A DNA stretch of 64,000 nucleotides from Multivorans sp965116445 (GCA_965116445.1 OZ220688.1:4030001-4094000), one strand, 5' to 3'; shown: positions 1-9,372, counted from the first letter of the stretch. Notes: generated from the letters alone by a model not told the origin. Made by a program: numbers and translations.

Positions 1-2370
1 GTCCGGCGGCGGCGGGTCGCCGGGCACGTTCGTGTGAAGGACGACGGCGTCGCTCCAGGTCGTCCCCTCGGCGTTCGTCGCGCCGACGCGGAACTCGTAC
101 TCCGTGTCGTCCAGGAGGCCGGTCACGTCGACCGTCTTCACGTTCGTGGCAACGCTCGGCCCGGCGGTCCAGGTCGGCGCGCCGTACGTCCGGTACTCCG
201 AGTCGAAGCCGGTCTCGTTGTTCGAGTTGTCGTTCCAGGTCAGGCGGACCGTGGCGTCGGCCGGGGCGGTCGCGCGCAGGTTCGTGGGACGAAGCGGCGG
301 GCCGGTCCCCGGCGTCGTGGCCGACACCGTGACGCTCGGCCAGGACCGGAGATGGTTCAAGGCGCGGATGCGGAAGTCGTATTTGGTGCCGGGAAGAAGC
401 CCCGTGATCTTGACCTGTTCCACGTTCGGATCGACCGTCACGGCGGTCGACCATTCGGCCGCGTCGCTCGTCTTGTACTCGATCCGCTGGGCGGTCTCGC
501 GCTTCGACTCGTCCGTCCAGGTCAGGTCCACGCTCGCCGTGCCGTCGACGGCGGGCGTTGCCATGATGCCGCTCGGCGGCCCGGGAGCGATCCAGTCGCT
601 CAGGGAGGCGGTTTCCGGCGCGGTGCGCCTGAGCAGACGGTCGACTTCCGAGCGGTCGACCTCGCCGATCGCGTGTCCGTCGAAGGTCCGGCGAACCGTC
701 GAGTAGTGGGGCACGTTGCGAGGTTCGCTTCCTCCATAGGCGAGAATCGTGCGGGTCTTCGCGGCGGCGTTCCAGTGGCCGTAGACGTAGGGCGTCAGCG
801 GCTTGAGCCCCCGATTCAGAAACACCTGCTGGCCGGCCTCGCCTCGTTCGTGCAGGCCGCCGAGCGTGTGGGCCAGTTCGTGGGCGGTCGTTCGATGCGC
901 GTTGCTGCGAAACAGGTTCGTCGTGTTCTGACCGTGCCGCGCGTACTGTCGGATCGTGGCGTGGACGGAGTGCCGCCAGTACGCCTGCCCGCCATCCCAA
1001 GTGCCGGCACCGCAGCACCCCACCATGTGGACGATGTCCGCGTCGTGGTCGTCCCGCAGTCGCATCGTCTGCCGGCTGTCCCGGATGGTCTGGATGGCCC
1101 GAGTGCCGCGGAGGGCCGCCTCCACGTCGTTGGGCGCCTGGCCGATGTGGACGACGTTGTACTCGGCGGCGACACCGGCGTCCTGCAGCATCCGGCTCGA
1201 ATAGTCGAAGATCCACGTGGCGTTGCGCTGCATGTCGTTCAGCCGGCGATCGGTTTGGCTGGGCAGGATGACCTGCCGGGCGTAGTCGGTGTAGAACACG
1301 ATCACGTCGATCTGGTGCCTGTCGTCGGACAGGAGCTCGATCTCGGCGGGTACCACGTTCACGCCGGGCAGGAAGCCGGTGATCCGGATCGTCTCGTGCG
1401 GTTCGGCGACCTCGTCGTTCACCGGGGCGAGGTCGAAGGTGGCGGATCTGGCGGCGTCGCCGGCCGGAATCACGAGGTCGAAGTCCTCGACCGCCGTGAA
1501 GTCCGTGCCGGGCGCCGAGGTCCCGCCGCCCACGCCGATCCGGATTGCGCGGTCCGTGATGAAGCGGTCCATTCCCTCGATCGTCGCGGTCACCGTGATC
1601 TCCACGGGGGCGGCCGCGTCCTCCATGACCTCCTCGGGGCTCACGGTCAACGTGATCGCCGGCAGGGTGGACTGGGCGGCGCCCAGGCCGCTTGGAGGCG
1701 AAGCGGTCGCCGCCGAGGCTTCGGCCGGCGTCGTCACGGGTTCATCCAGGTCCCCGGGGTGGATCGTGCACCATTCCTCGTCGCCTATGGGCTCGAAGCC
1801 CAGGGCACGGATCGGGGCCAGCAGCGCCTCGGGTTCGAGCACCAGGCCGAACCCTTCCGCCTCGCTTGCGTGGACCTGGAGGGGAGTTCCGTCCGCGAGG
1901 TCGAAGACGCCCGAGATGCCGCCGCCCACCATCGAGAGCACGACGACGCCGGTCCGGGCGCCGTCCGCGTCGAACGCGTGGCCGGACCACAGGAAGTCGC
2001 CCTCGCCGCGGTCCTTGAACTCGACGAGCCGGGCGTTCACGATCTCGCCGTCCGGCGTCAGGATCTCGAACGTCTCCGGCGCCTGGCGCAGCAGGTCGAA
2101 GTCGACCTGGACCTCGAAACGGCGAGCGCCGCGGGGCGCCGTCGGGTCGGTGGATCGGGCGGTCGATCGGACGGCTTCGGCGACGATCCCGGGGCCCTGG
2201 CCCGCGTACTGCAGAAGTTGCTGCGCCCTGGCGCTGTCCCCTGCAAGCACGGTCCCGGCGAGAGCAAGCGCCGCTGCCAGAAGAAGCCGTGCGCCACCCG
2301 CGCAGGCAAGGGCGCGCCCCCGCGACGACCGCGGGGAACGTCCCGGGTCACGACCCGGCCAAAACGTCAG
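1..2370 (-). CDS. secreted metzincin-type metallopeptidase with Calx-beta and FN3 domains (partial)
   Basis: Open frame on the minus strand with no stop down to base 1, so the C-terminus lies outside the window. It reads a hydrophobic signal-like segment (about 2310-2245, ending ARAQQ), a Calx-beta-like domain (about 1680-1330, DEVAEPHETIRI), then a zinc peptidase domain with HELAHTLGGLH at 882-850, which fits HExxHxxGxxH. Two fibronectin type III domains follow (about 590-320 and 320-20). The layout resembles peptidyl-Asp metalloendopeptidases (M72) or related metzincins, so a secreted protease is inferred. The start is unclear: there is no ATG, GTG or TTG in this frame ahead of the signal segment; a CTG at 2370 is used here as a placeholder. 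A run of 11 G (2379-2389) lies just upstream and may hide a frameshift or assembly error. Confidence 0.75.
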   Translation of the reverse strand, partial: MTFWPGRDPGRSPRSSRGRALACAGGARLLLAAALALAGTVLAGDSARAQQLLQYAGQGPGIVAEAVRSTARSTDPTAPRGARRFEVQVDFDLLRQAPETFEILTPDGEIVNARLVEFKDRGEGDFLWSGHAFDADGARTGVVVLSMVGGGISGVFDLADGTPLQVHASEAEGFGLVLEPEALLAPIRALGFEPIGDEEWCTIHPGDLDEPVTTPAEASAATASPPSGLGAAQSTLPAITLTVSPEEVMEDAAAPVEITVTATIEGMDRFITDRAIRIGVGGGTSAPGTDFTAVEDFDLVIPAGDAARSATFDLAPVNDEVAEPHETIRITGFLPGVNVVPAEIELLSDDRHQIDVIVFYTDYARQVILPSQTDRRLNDMQRNATWIFDYSSRMLQDAGVAAEYNVVHIGQAPNDVEAALRGTRAIQTIRDSRQTMRLRDDHDADIVHMVGCCGAGTWDGGQAYWRHSVHATIRQYARHGQNTTNLFRSNAHRTTAHELAHTLGGLHERGEAGQQVFLNRGLKPLTPYVYGHWNAAAKTRTILAYGGSEPRNVPHYSTVRRTFDGHAIGEVDRSEVDRLLRRTAPETASLSDWIAPGPPSGIMATPAVDGTASVDLTWTDESKRETAQRIEYKTSDAAEWSTAVTVDPNVEQVKITGLLPGTKYDFRIRALNHLRSWPSVTVSATTPGTGPPLRPTNLRATAPADATVRLTWNDNSNNETGFDSEYRTYGAPTWTAGPSVATNVKTVDVTGLLDDTEYEFRVGATNAEGTTWSDAVVLHTNVPGDPPPPD

Positions 2371-2504
2371 TAACGAATGGGGGGGGGGGATAACGGCACC
2401 TGTTCGCCTAGGCAGGGACAGAATCTTGACCGAAGACGGTAGCAGAGTGTAGACGCGGGTTCTACATGCTGGCGGTGCGAGTCTCGCTAAGCAGCGACCT
2501 GGCG

Positions 2505-3482
2505 TTAACGGCGGTCGCCACCCCCGGAGGCCGCCTCCTCGCGGGCGAGCTTCTCCTGGTGCCTTGCCCCGGACAGGATGTTCGGCAATCCGTAGTTCCC
2601 CTCGTGGCAGGCGAACTCGAACATCGGCCCCTCGGCGGAGCGCAGCGTGTTCTCGATCGTCCAGGGCTGCTCGTAGGTGTCCGGGTCGATCACGGTCAGC
2701 GAGTAGTCGATCATCGTCCCGTCGTAGCGGGAGAACCGTTCGACCAGCCGGAGTCCGTCGGTCGCGCCGAAGAACGGGCTGCGGCCGTTGAAGTGCGACG
2801 TCTCCACGACCAGGGTGTCTCCCTCCCAGCGGCCGCGGGAGGCGCCGGTCCATTGACGGAGGGTCTCCGGGAGCTGGCCTGTGCCGTCCAGAGGGATGAT
2901 CCGCGGCGTCAATCCGCTCTCGCTCAGGATCGCCAGGTGGTCGGGGGTCTGAAAGATGTGGTGGTACTGGAGATAGAGGTTGATCGGGGTGTAGAAGCCG
3001 CCGGTCCACAGGCAGCGCGTGGCGAGGTGGAGGTCCTCGTGCGAATCGAACTTGATGCCGATGCTGAGGAAGTGGAGCTGGTTCGCCGCCAGTCGCTGGC
3101 GACCTTCCGGCAGATAGGGGATCTTCCCGTCCGCCGGGTCGACGACCAACGACGTGCGACGGCTGCGCACGACCTCCGTGCCGGGCTCGAGGAAGATCTC
3201 GTTCAGCTCCCCGGTCGTCCGGCCCTCGACCGTGTTCTCGGTCCGGTCCAGGATCGCCTGAAGACCCGTGCCCCGCATCGCCTCGGCTTCCTCCTCCGTC
3301 AGGTGGGTCCTGTCCCCGAGTTCATCGGGGCGCTCCATCGGCGTGACGGTCGCGTTCGTCCACAGACCGCGGAGGTCGGGGTCTCCCCACTCGGTGCGCG
3401 GCGCCTGCGCCTCGACCGGAACCACCAGGATCGTCAGGCCGGCGACGACGACGAGGGTCAGGGAAACGGTTGAGTGCCTCAT
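2505..3482 (-). CDS. secreted protein of unknown function
   Basis: 325 residues with a clear signal peptide (residues 1-26, hydrophobic core LTLVVVAGLTILVV, ending VEAQA). The mature part opens with WGDPDLRGLWTNATVTP, a motif I associate with a large family of uncharacterised secreted proteins from Acidobacteriota and marine metagenomes. No catalytic motif is recognisable. It is a single gene, with the peptidase gene downstream in the same direction (start not certain) and tatA divergent upstream. Function unknown; periplasmic or exported location is inferred from the signal peptide only. Confidence 0.7.
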   Translation of the reverse strand: MRHSTVSLTLVVVAGLTILVVPVEAQAPRTEWGDPDLRGLWTNATVTPMERPDELGDRTHLTEEEAEAMRGTGLQAILDRTENTVEGRTTGELNEIFLEPGTEVVRSRRTSLVVDPADGKIPYLPEGRQRLAANQLHFLSIGIKFDSHEDLHLATRCLWTGGFYTPINLYLQYHHIFQTPDHLAILSESGLTPRIIPLDGTGQLPETLRQWTGASRGRWEGDTLVVETSHFNGRSPFFGATDGLRLVERFSRYDGTMIDYSLTVIDPDTYEQPWTIENTLRSAEGPMFEFACHEGNYGLPNILSGARHQEKLAREEAASGGGDRR

Positions 3483-3741
3483 GTCGGTTGCTCCTTCCTA
3501 AGGTCTCACGGGGCTCTCGTCGTCAGTTGCGGCGCCCTGGTTCGGAGCGAAACGCCGGTCGACCGATCGACCGGCGCAGACTACAGGCAAGGCGCGAGGG
3601 AGTGGCGGCAGCGACGAACGGACCGTCGAGACCTTCTGAGCGGGTCGTCGGCTCGCGCGGTGGCGGAGGATGTACCCGCCTGCGGAGAACCCGACCCTGC
3701 CGAAGGCTGCTCTCCGGGTGGTTGGCGTATCATGCCGGCCC

Positions 3742-4056
3742 ATGTTCGGCCCCATTGGCATGCAGGAGATGCTGTTCATCATGGCGGCCGCTCTGCTCAT
3801 CTTCGGGCCCAGGAAGCTGCCCGAACTGGGCCGTACGCTCGGCCGCGGGATGGCCGAGTTCCGGCGCGCCACGAGCGACCTGAAGCGCTCGATCGACGTC
3901 GAGCTCGACGAAGAGAAGCGCCCGCCGCCCGCGCGCCGGGTCGACACGCCCAAGCGAAGCGTGAGCGCGGGCGCCGGCGCGACCGTGGGCGCCGCCGCCG
4001 GTGCGAAGACTCCGGGCGATTCGGGCGAGGGCTCGCCGAGTGACCCCGCAGTCTGA
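3742..4056 (+). CDS. tatA: Sec-independent protein translocase TatA/TatB
   Basis: 104 residues. The N-terminal membrane helix MFGPIGMQEMLFIMAAALLI is followed by the hinge FGPRKLPELGRTLGRG and an amphipathic helix, the standard TatA/B order, then a charged Ala/Pro-rich tail. TatA and TatB are hard to separate by sequence; FGPRKLPELGR is typical of the TatA/E group. It forms the pore-side subunit of the twin-arginine translocase in the inner membrane. An upstream in-frame ATG at 3670 would put 24 non-conserved residues before the helix, so the ATG at 3742 is chosen. The stop overlaps the tatC start, which implies translational coupling. Confidence 0.9.
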   Translation: MFGPIGMQEMLFIMAAALLIFGPRKLPELGRTLGRGMAEFRRATSDLKRSIDVELDEEKRPPPARRVDTPKRSVSAGAGATVGAAAGAKTPGDSGEGSPSDPAV

Positions 4057-4903
4057 CGAGCCCGCCCCGGCGCAGCCGACCGAAGACTCGGAACCGAAGC
4101 GGTTGCCCCCGACGCAGCCGGCGACCAGAGAGCCCGCGGCGGACGAGGAGGAACTCCCCCGGATGACGCTGCTCGAGCACCTCGACGAGCTGCGCCGCCG
4201 CATCCTGCGCACGCTGATCGTCGTGTTCGTCGCGTTCTTCGGCTGCTTCGCGTTCGCCGAGGAGATCTACACGCTGCTGGCGAAACCGATCGCGCCCCAC
4301 GTCGATCAGCTCGCCTTCGACGGCGTCGCGGATCCGTTCATCGTCTACGTGAAGGTCGCGCTGCTGGCCTCGGTCTTCGTCACAGCCCCCTATCTCGTCG
4401 CCCAGCTCTGGGGCTTCGTCTCGCCCGGCCTCTACCGTCGCGAGAAGCGCTACGCGATCCCCTTCATCTTCTTCGGCTCCTTCTTCTTCCTCGGCGGCGG
4501 CGCCTTCGGCTACTTCGTCGCCCTGCCCTTCGCGGTCGAATTCCTGGTCAACATGGGCCTCAACGCCAACTGGGACGCCGACATCCGGATCGAGCGCTAC
4601 CTGAGCTTCGCGGTCAACGTTTTGCTCGGGCTCGCTGTCATGTTCCAGCTCCCGATCATCATCTTCATGCTCTCGCAGCTCGGCGTCGTCACACCGCGGT
4701 TTCTGATGCGCCACTTCCGCTGGGCGGTGCTCATCATCATCATCCTCTCCGCCGCGATCACGCCGACGCCGGACGTCGTGAACATGACGATCGTGGCGGG
4801 GCCGACGCTGTTGCTTTACCTGGTCGGCGTCGGCGCCTCGGCGCTGGTGCAGCGCCGCCGCAAGCGCCTCGAGGAAGAGGTGGAAGAGGAGTGGGCTGAG
4901 TAG
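4040..4903 (+). CDS. tatC: Sec-independent protein translocase TatC
   Basis: 287 residues from a GTG at 4040 that overlaps the tatA stop by 17 bases. After an acidic, Pro-rich N-terminal extension comes the TatC signature MTLLEHLDELRRRILRTL, then six hydrophobic segments, including the conserved block TPTPDVVNM near the last helices. TatC is the twin-arginine signal receptor in the inner membrane. The N-terminal extension of about 40 residues is longer than in E. coli TatC. An earlier in-frame ATG at 4001 lies inside tatA and is not favoured. Confidence 0.93.
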   Translation: MTPQSDEPAPAQPTEDSEPKRLPPTQPATREPAADEEELPRMTLLEHLDELRRRILRTLIVVFVAFFGCFAFAEEIYTLLAKPIAPHVDQLAFDGVADPFIVYVKVALLASVFVTAPYLVAQLWGFVSPGLYRREKRYAIPFIFFGSFFFLGGGAFGYFVALPFAVEFLVNMGLNANWDADIRIERYLSFAVNVLLGLAVMFQLPIIIFMLSQLGVVTPRFLMRHFRWAVLIIIILSAAITPTPDVVNMTIVAGPTLLLYLVGVGASALVQRRRKRLEEEVEEEWAE

Positions 4904-5078
4904 AGCGGTACTGGAGACGGGCGGGTGCGTCCTCCGCCGCCGCGCCTCCGCCTCCGCGCCTCCGCCTCCGTGGCCCGCGCCGCCGTGGCTGGTACAATCC
5001 GCCGATTCGCGCCGCTCGCCGTGTCGGGCGGCTGGCTGACCGCCGCGGCTTGCCGCGGGAGATCATGGCGGGAGACTC

Positions 5079-6770
5079 GTGAAGAAACCCTGGCGCAACC
5101 TCGCACTCGTCCTCTTTCTCACGGCCGTTCTCGTCGGCGGCGTCGCCGGCGGAAACCTGCTGGCGGTGGGCAGCGGCGAGTTCGCTCCCATTCGCGAGTA
5201 CACCGACCTGGTCGAGGCGGCGCACGCGCACTACGCCGTGCCCGATGTCGCCTACCGCGACCTGATCTACGGGTCGATCGGCGGCATGCTGCGCAGCCTC
5301 GACCCGCACACCAGCTTCCTGCCGCCGGTCGCCTACGACTCCATGCGGGAGCGGCAGCAGAGTTCGTTCTACGGGCTGGGCATCTACGTCGGCACGCGCA
5401 ACGGCCGTCTGACCGTCATCTCGCCGATCGAGGGCACGCCGGGCTACAAGAAGGGCATCCGCGCCGGCGACATCATCCACTTGATCGATGGCGAGCCGAC
5501 GGAGGACATGAGCCCGAACGAGGCGATCCGCAATCTCAAGGGCCCGAAGGGAACCGACGTCACCGTCACCCTGCTGCGTCCCGGTTTCGAGGAGCCCCTG
5601 GTGGTCACCGTGACGCGCGCCGAGATTCCGCAGGAAACCGTGCGGCACGCGCACATGCTGAAGCCGGGGATCGGCTACGTGCTGATCTCCGACTTCTCGC
5701 GCTCCACCGGCGGTGAGCTTGCCCGCGCCCTCGACGATCTCCGGGAACAGGGCATGGAGCGCCTGGTTCTCGACCTTCGGGAGAACGGCGGCGGCCTGCT
5801 CGATCAGGCGATCGAAGTTTCCGACCAGTTCGTGCCCAGCGGCAGCGCGATCGTCGAGACGCGCGGCCGCATCCCGAGTTCCCATCAGACCTACAGCTCC
5901 ACCGGTCGACACGAGCCGCTCGGCCTGCCCCTCGTGGTGCTTGTCAACCGCGGCTCCGCATCTGCCTCCGAGATCGTCTCAGGGGCGATCCAGGATCACG
6001 ACGTCGGTCTCGTGGTCGGCGTGTCGACCTGGGGCAAGGGGCTCGTGCAGACCGTCTACGAGCTGTCCTACGGCGCCGGTCTCGCACTGACCACGGCCCG
6101 CTACTACACGCCGGCCGGAAGGTTGATCCAGCGCGACTACTCCTCGTACTGGGACTACTACACCGAGTACGACGTGAATGGCAGCAACGGGGATGGTGAA
6201 GAGGAGGCCCCGGTCCTGGAAGCGGACGGGATCGACCCGCCCCTCGTCGACTTCAAGCCGCCCGCGGCGGAGGGGCGACCCGTCTTCCATACGGACCTCG
6301 GCCGCGAGGTCTTCGGCGGCGGCGGTGTGACCCCGGACTACGTCGTCGAGCTGGACCAGCCGCCCGCGCTCATCTGGCGCCTGCAGGCGCGGAGCGTCTT
6401 CCACCGCTTCCCGTTCGAGGCCGGCAACGGCGAAGCGGTCGAATCGACCGACTGGCAGGTGTCCGACGAGTACCTGGCGCGATTCTGGGAATGGGTTGTC
6501 GAAGAGGAACTAGCCACCGCCGAAGAAGTCGAGGAAGCCCTGGAGGATCCGGAAGTGGACCGCTACGCCCGGGTCCGGCTTCGCTACGAGATCTTCAACA
6601 CCGCGTTTGGCCTGACCGCGGGGTACAAGGCCGGAGCGGAACTCGACAACCAGCTCTCGCGGGCGCTGGAGCTGCTAGACGAGGCGGAAGACCTTCTCGA
6701 GCAGCGCCTGGACCTCGACGAGGACGGTCGAAGCCGCACTCGCAGCACCGGCCTGGTCGCCGCCCAGTAG
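5079..6770 (+). CDS. ctpA: C-terminal processing peptidase, S41 family
   Basis: 563 residues from a GTG. Order: signal or membrane anchor (about residues 7-30), N-terminal helical region, a PDZ domain (about 95-185, with YKKGIRAGDIIHLIDGEP), and the S41 core. The nucleophile Ser is in NRGSASASEIVSGA (about residue 294) and the general-base Lys in STWGKGLVQTV (about residue 319), so the catalytic dyad is complete. Members cut exported proteins at their C-termini in the periplasm. A C-terminal extension of roughly 170 residues is acidic, helical and rich in Glu. A repeat copy starts 10 bases after the stop and may serve as the 3' end of the transcript. Confidence 0.9.
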   Translation: MKKPWRNLALVLFLTAVLVGGVAGGNLLAVGSGEFAPIREYTDLVEAAHAHYAVPDVAYRDLIYGSIGGMLRSLDPHTSFLPPVAYDSMRERQQSSFYGLGIYVGTRNGRLTVISPIEGTPGYKKGIRAGDIIHLIDGEPTEDMSPNEAIRNLKGPKGTDVTVTLLRPGFEEPLVVTVTRAEIPQETVRHAHMLKPGIGYVLISDFSRSTGGELARALDDLREQGMERLVLDLRENGGGLLDQAIEVSDQFVPSGSAIVETRGRIPSSHQTYSSTGRHEPLGLPLVVLVNRGSASASEIVSGAIQDHDVGLVVGVSTWGKGLVQTVYELSYGAGLALTTARYYTPAGRLIQRDYSSYWDYYTEYDVNGSNGDGEEEAPVLEADGIDPPLVDFKPPAAEGRPVFHTDLGREVFGGGGVTPDYVVELDQPPALIWRLQARSVFHRFPFEAGNGEAVESTDWQVSDEYLARFWEWVVEEELATAEEVEEALEDPEVDRYARVRLRYEIFNTAFGLTAGYKAGAELDNQLSRALELLDEAEDLLEQRLDLDEDGRSRTRSTGLVAAQ

Positions 6771-6780
6771 CTGGGGTGCG

Positions 6781-6840
6781 ACTGGGTGCGCCGGCCTTCT
6801 GGCCGGCATCAGGTGCGCTTGCCGCGAAGCGGCGCGCACG
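6781..6840 (+). repeat. dispersed repeat, short form with tail hairpin
   Basis: Starts ACTGGGTGCGCC, then the stem GCCGGCC-TTCT-GGCCGGC and the tail hairpin GCCGC-GAA-GCGGC. It lies 3' of the protease gene. Confidence 0.9.
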
Positions 6841-6873
6841 AATCGTCAGGCGACGAACCGCCCGCTCCTTTTG

Positions 6874-7029
6874 CTACCGCATCTTCTCTTCGACGAACTC
6901 GACGTGTCGCCGGACCCTCGGGTCGTACTTCTTGAGCTTCAGCTTCTCGCGGCTGAGCTTCTTGTTCTTCGTCGTCGTGTAGAAGTACCCGGTACCAGCG
7001 CTTGATACGAGCTTGATCTTTTCTCTCAC
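6874..7029 (-). CDS. rpmG: 50S ribosomal protein L33
   Basis: 51 residues from a GTG at 7029. The sequence starts VREKIKLVSSAGTGYFYTTT and continues with KNKKLSREKLKLKKYDP, matching the L33 fold of the large ribosomal subunit. It lacks the two CxxC pairs of the zinc-binding paralogue, so it is the zinc-independent form. It lies downstream of tRNA-Val and tRNA-Asp on the same strand, a common arrangement of rpmG with tRNA genes. Confidence 0.92.
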   Translation of the reverse strand: MREKIKLVSSAGTGYFYTTTKNKKLSREKLKLKKYDPRVRRHVEFVEEKMR

Positions 7030-7103
7030 GTGGTCACCTCTGATGCCGCGTTTCCGATGTGTTTCTGACGAAGGGCTGACGAAGGGGGGAAGGTGGAGCG
7101 GAA

Positions 7104-7180
7104 TGGCGGGGCCGACGGGACTCGAACCCGCGACCTCCGGCGTGACAGGCCGGCATTCTAACCAGCTGAACTACGACCCC
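7104..7180 (-). tRNA. tRNA-Asp (anticodon GUC)
   Basis: 77 bases folding into a cloverleaf: acceptor GGGGTCG pairs with CGGCCCC, the anticodon loop CTGTCAC gives GTC, the T arm carries GGTTCGAGTCC, and CCA is encoded. Confidence 0.96.
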
Positions 7181-7224
7181 GTTGGTGTCCGTTTCCTTGC
7201 TTCGCGCGTACTGCAGAACCTCCG

Positions 7225-7299
7225 TGGTGGGAGGTGAGGGATTCGAACCCGCGACCCCCTGCGTGTAAAGCAGGTGCTCTTCCCCTGAGCTAACCTCCC
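7225..7299 (-). tRNA. tRNA-Val (anticodon UAC)
   Basis: 75 bases. Acceptor GGGAGGT pairs perfectly with ACCTCCC, the anticodon stem CCTGC/GCAGG encloses TTTACAC (TAC), and the 3' CCA is encoded. Same strand as tRNA-Asp and rpmG, probably one transcript. Confidence 0.96.
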
Positions 7300-7463
7300 C
7301 GGCGCCGGCCCTCCGGACGCCCGGCGGACATCGCAGGCCGCGCGATCTTAGGGCAGGCGCGGACCATCGTCAACGAAGAGCACGGTCGGGTGACTCCATG
7401 GCAGAATCGCCCCAGCCGAATCACCCTACTCACAGGCACCTTCTCACAGGAGTTACGACGACG

Positions 7464-8063
7464 ATGCACGAAGTTCCGGATCTGGCATACCCGTTCGACG
7501 CCCTCGAACCCCACATCGACGCGCGGACGATGGAGATACACCACGACAAGCACCACGCCGCCTACGTGACGAACCTGAACGCGGCGTTGGAAGGCCATCC
7601 CGACCTCGCGGCGAGGAGCGTCGAGAACCTGCTCCGGAACATTGACGAGGTGCCGGGCTCGATCCGCGGCGCGGTCCGCAACCACGGCGGCGGCCACGCC
7701 AACCACTCGCTCTTCTGGTCGACCATGGGTCCGGACGGCGGCGGCGCGCCGAGCGGCGACCTGGCAACCGCGATCGACATCCGTTTCGGCGGCTTCGACC
7801 AGTTCCGGGAGCGCTTCAAGGGCGCCGCGATGGGCCAGTTCGGCAGCGGCTGGGGTTGGCTCGTGAGCGGCGACGACGGCCTCGCCGTGATTGCCCGGCC
7901 CAACCAGGATTCGCCGCTGATGGAGGGGTTGACCCCCCTGCTCGGCGTCGACGTGTGGGAGCACGCCTACTACCTGAACTACCAGAACCGGCGTCCCGAC
8001 TATCTCGACGCCTTCTGGAACGTCGTCGACTGGGACGCCGTCTCAGCCCGCTTCAGAGGCTAA
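7464..8063 (+). CDS. sodA: superoxide dismutase, Mn type
   Basis: 199 residues. It removes superoxide by dismutation to peroxide and oxygen. Metal ligands are visible: His in IHHDKHHAAYV, His in GGGHANHSLFW, and Asp/His in GVDVWEHAYYLNY. GGGHANHSLFW and FGSGWGWLV match manganese enzymes such as Bacillus SodA more closely than iron enzymes, though metal choice cannot be proved from sequence. The ATG at 7464 has AGGAG about 12 bases upstream; an in-frame ATG at 7398 would add an unconserved leader. No signal peptide, so cytoplasmic. Confidence 0.93.
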   Translation: MHEVPDLAYPFDALEPHIDARTMEIHHDKHHAAYVTNLNAALEGHPDLAARSVENLLRNIDEVPGSIRGAVRNHGGGHANHSLFWSTMGPDGGGAPSGDLATAIDIRFGGFDQFRERFKGAAMGQFGSGWGWLVSGDDGLAVIARPNQDSPLMEGLTPLLGVDVWEHAYYLNYQNRRPDYLDAFWNVVDWDAVSARFRG

Positions 8064-8101
8064 CGAGGCTCCGCCTCAGACCGACGAGCGTGCATACCGG
8101 A

Positions 8102-8137
8102 CCGGATGCCGACGAGGACAGTCGGCGCACCCAGTGG
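8102..8137 (-). repeat. dispersed repeat, short form (GCCGAC/GTCGGC variant)
   Basis: Reads ACTGGGTGCGCCGAC on the minus strand, then a loop and GTCGGCATCC. Both stem arms are changed relative to the GCCGGC form (paired change). The 420-base stretch 8064-8483 contains this copy and the next one and no convincing gene. Confidence 0.8.
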
Positions 8138-8188
8138 GGCGAAACTTGCCTCAACTGTAAAGGTTGCACTGGTTCAAGGAATCTAGAG

Positions 8189-8303
8189 ACCGGGTGCGCC
8201 GGGCTGCCATCCGTGCGCCCGCTGACGGGCGCACGGACTGGTTCGCGGGTGGCGCGGGACGCGCCACCCGGGTTCTGGCCGGCAACCGCCGCGCAGCGGC
8301 GGC
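8189..8303 (+). repeat. dispersed repeat, long form
   Basis: Starts ACCGGGTGCGCC. Internal hairpin 1 has arms CCGTGCGCCCG and CGGGCGCACGG around CTGA; hairpin 2 has arms CGGGTGGCGCG and CGCGCCACCCG around GGA. It ends in TTCTGGCCGGC and a GCCGC-GCA-GCGGC tail. Confidence 0.9.
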
Positions 8304-8483
8304 TCCGGTCTGGCTCCCCCCGCCCCCCACAAATTTCCACCCTCCAAACCCCCCATCGGGCCGTCGAGAGTGCTACTCTCGCCGGCCCCTTCCAGCTCGC
8401 TGACGAGGCCGTTCCGGCCCCGATCGCCAGGATCCCCGGACCGTTCCACGGGTGCCTCCGCTCCTTCTTTCTTGGAGCGGAAC

Positions 8484-9173
8484 ATGAACCCAAAGATCGA
8501 GGAACAGCAGGTCGAGGAGTCGCAGGAGTTTCAAGCCATCTGGCACAGGTGCACGGCGAGTGAGGGCGACTGGGCGCCCCTGATCCAGCGAGTCGAACCG
8601 GCGCTGCGCTGCGCGCTCGCCGGGTTGGGGCGCACTTACGGCCTGCGCCTGACCCGCGACCTCGTGGACGAGGTCCTTCAGGAGACCTACGTCCGCCTGC
8701 TGCAGAACAACCGCCGTGTGCTGCGCGGATGCAAGGGGCGCACGGAATCGACGATCATGGCCTACCTGCGCAGCGTCGCGCGCAGCGCCCTTGTCGACTG
8801 GCTGCGCGCCCGGCGGGCGCTGAAGCGCGACCCCGCCACGGAGCTGAGCCTCGACCTGCACGACCTGCTGGCGGACGAGGGCGACGGGCTGGAGCTGCCC
8901 AGGGCGGCGGCGAACCCCTTCAACGACATTTACGTTCGGGAGCTCCGGTACCGCTTCCGGCGGGAATGCTGGTGCGTCGTGGGTGAGCGGGCGACAGGCC
9001 TCCGCGACACCTGGATCACCGAACGGATGGTGGTCGACGGCTGGAGTTCGCACGAAGCCGCCGGCGTGGTCGAACTGGCGCCGGCGACCGTCGCGATGGT
9101 GCTCAGCCGGATGCGGCGCGAACTGCGGCGCAGGGGGCTCGAGGTTCCCGGGAGGCTCAACTCACGGGCCTGA
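8484..9173 (+). CDS. ECF-type RNA polymerase sigma factor
   Basis: 229 residues. Region 2 is recognisable in DLVDEVLQETYVRLL and AYLRSVARSALVDWLRARR, the core-binding and -10 recognition helices. A helix-turn-helix-like C-terminus (SSHEAAGVVELAPATVAMVL, then SRMRRELRRRG) fits region 4, with the usual pattern blurred. The ATG at 8484 follows TTGGAGCGG at good ribosome-binding distance. No anti-sigma gene is next to it; the ArsR gene downstream is separated by about 200 bases. Regulon unknown. A less likely alternative is a sigma-like response regulator without receiver domain. Confidence 0.75.
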   Translation: MNPKIEEQQVEESQEFQAIWHRCTASEGDWAPLIQRVEPALRCALAGLGRTYGLRLTRDLVDEVLQETYVRLLQNNRRVLRGCKGRTESTIMAYLRSVARSALVDWLRARRALKRDPATELSLDLHDLLADEGDGLELPRAAANPFNDIYVRELRYRFRRECWCVVGERATGLRDTWITERMVVDGWSSHEAAGVVELAPATVAMVLSRMRRELRRRGLEVPGRLNSRA

Positions 9174-9372
9174 AACCGGCCCTCCGCCGTCCGCCCGATG
9201 GGCGCATCGGACACGTTTCCGCGAGACGTGGCGCCCGACTTATGTCATAATGGGCAACTGTTCATTAGCCCCTTTGGTCGTTGGGTCCTGTGGCCCACCT
9301 CCATGCCGGACCTTCCCGGATCAGGGATAGGGCGGAGCCAGGCAAGCATCGAACTTCTGGAGATCTGAGACC

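Noticed and set aside
34..2373. A 779-codon open frame on the plus strand
   Set aside because: It is a GC-rich shadow of the minus-strand metallopeptidase, which shows HELAHTLGGLH, Calx-beta and FN3 domains.
8189..8303. Riboswitch or tRNA-like element from the multi-hairpin fold
   Set aside because: The same structure occurs in many unrelated places, including inside genes.
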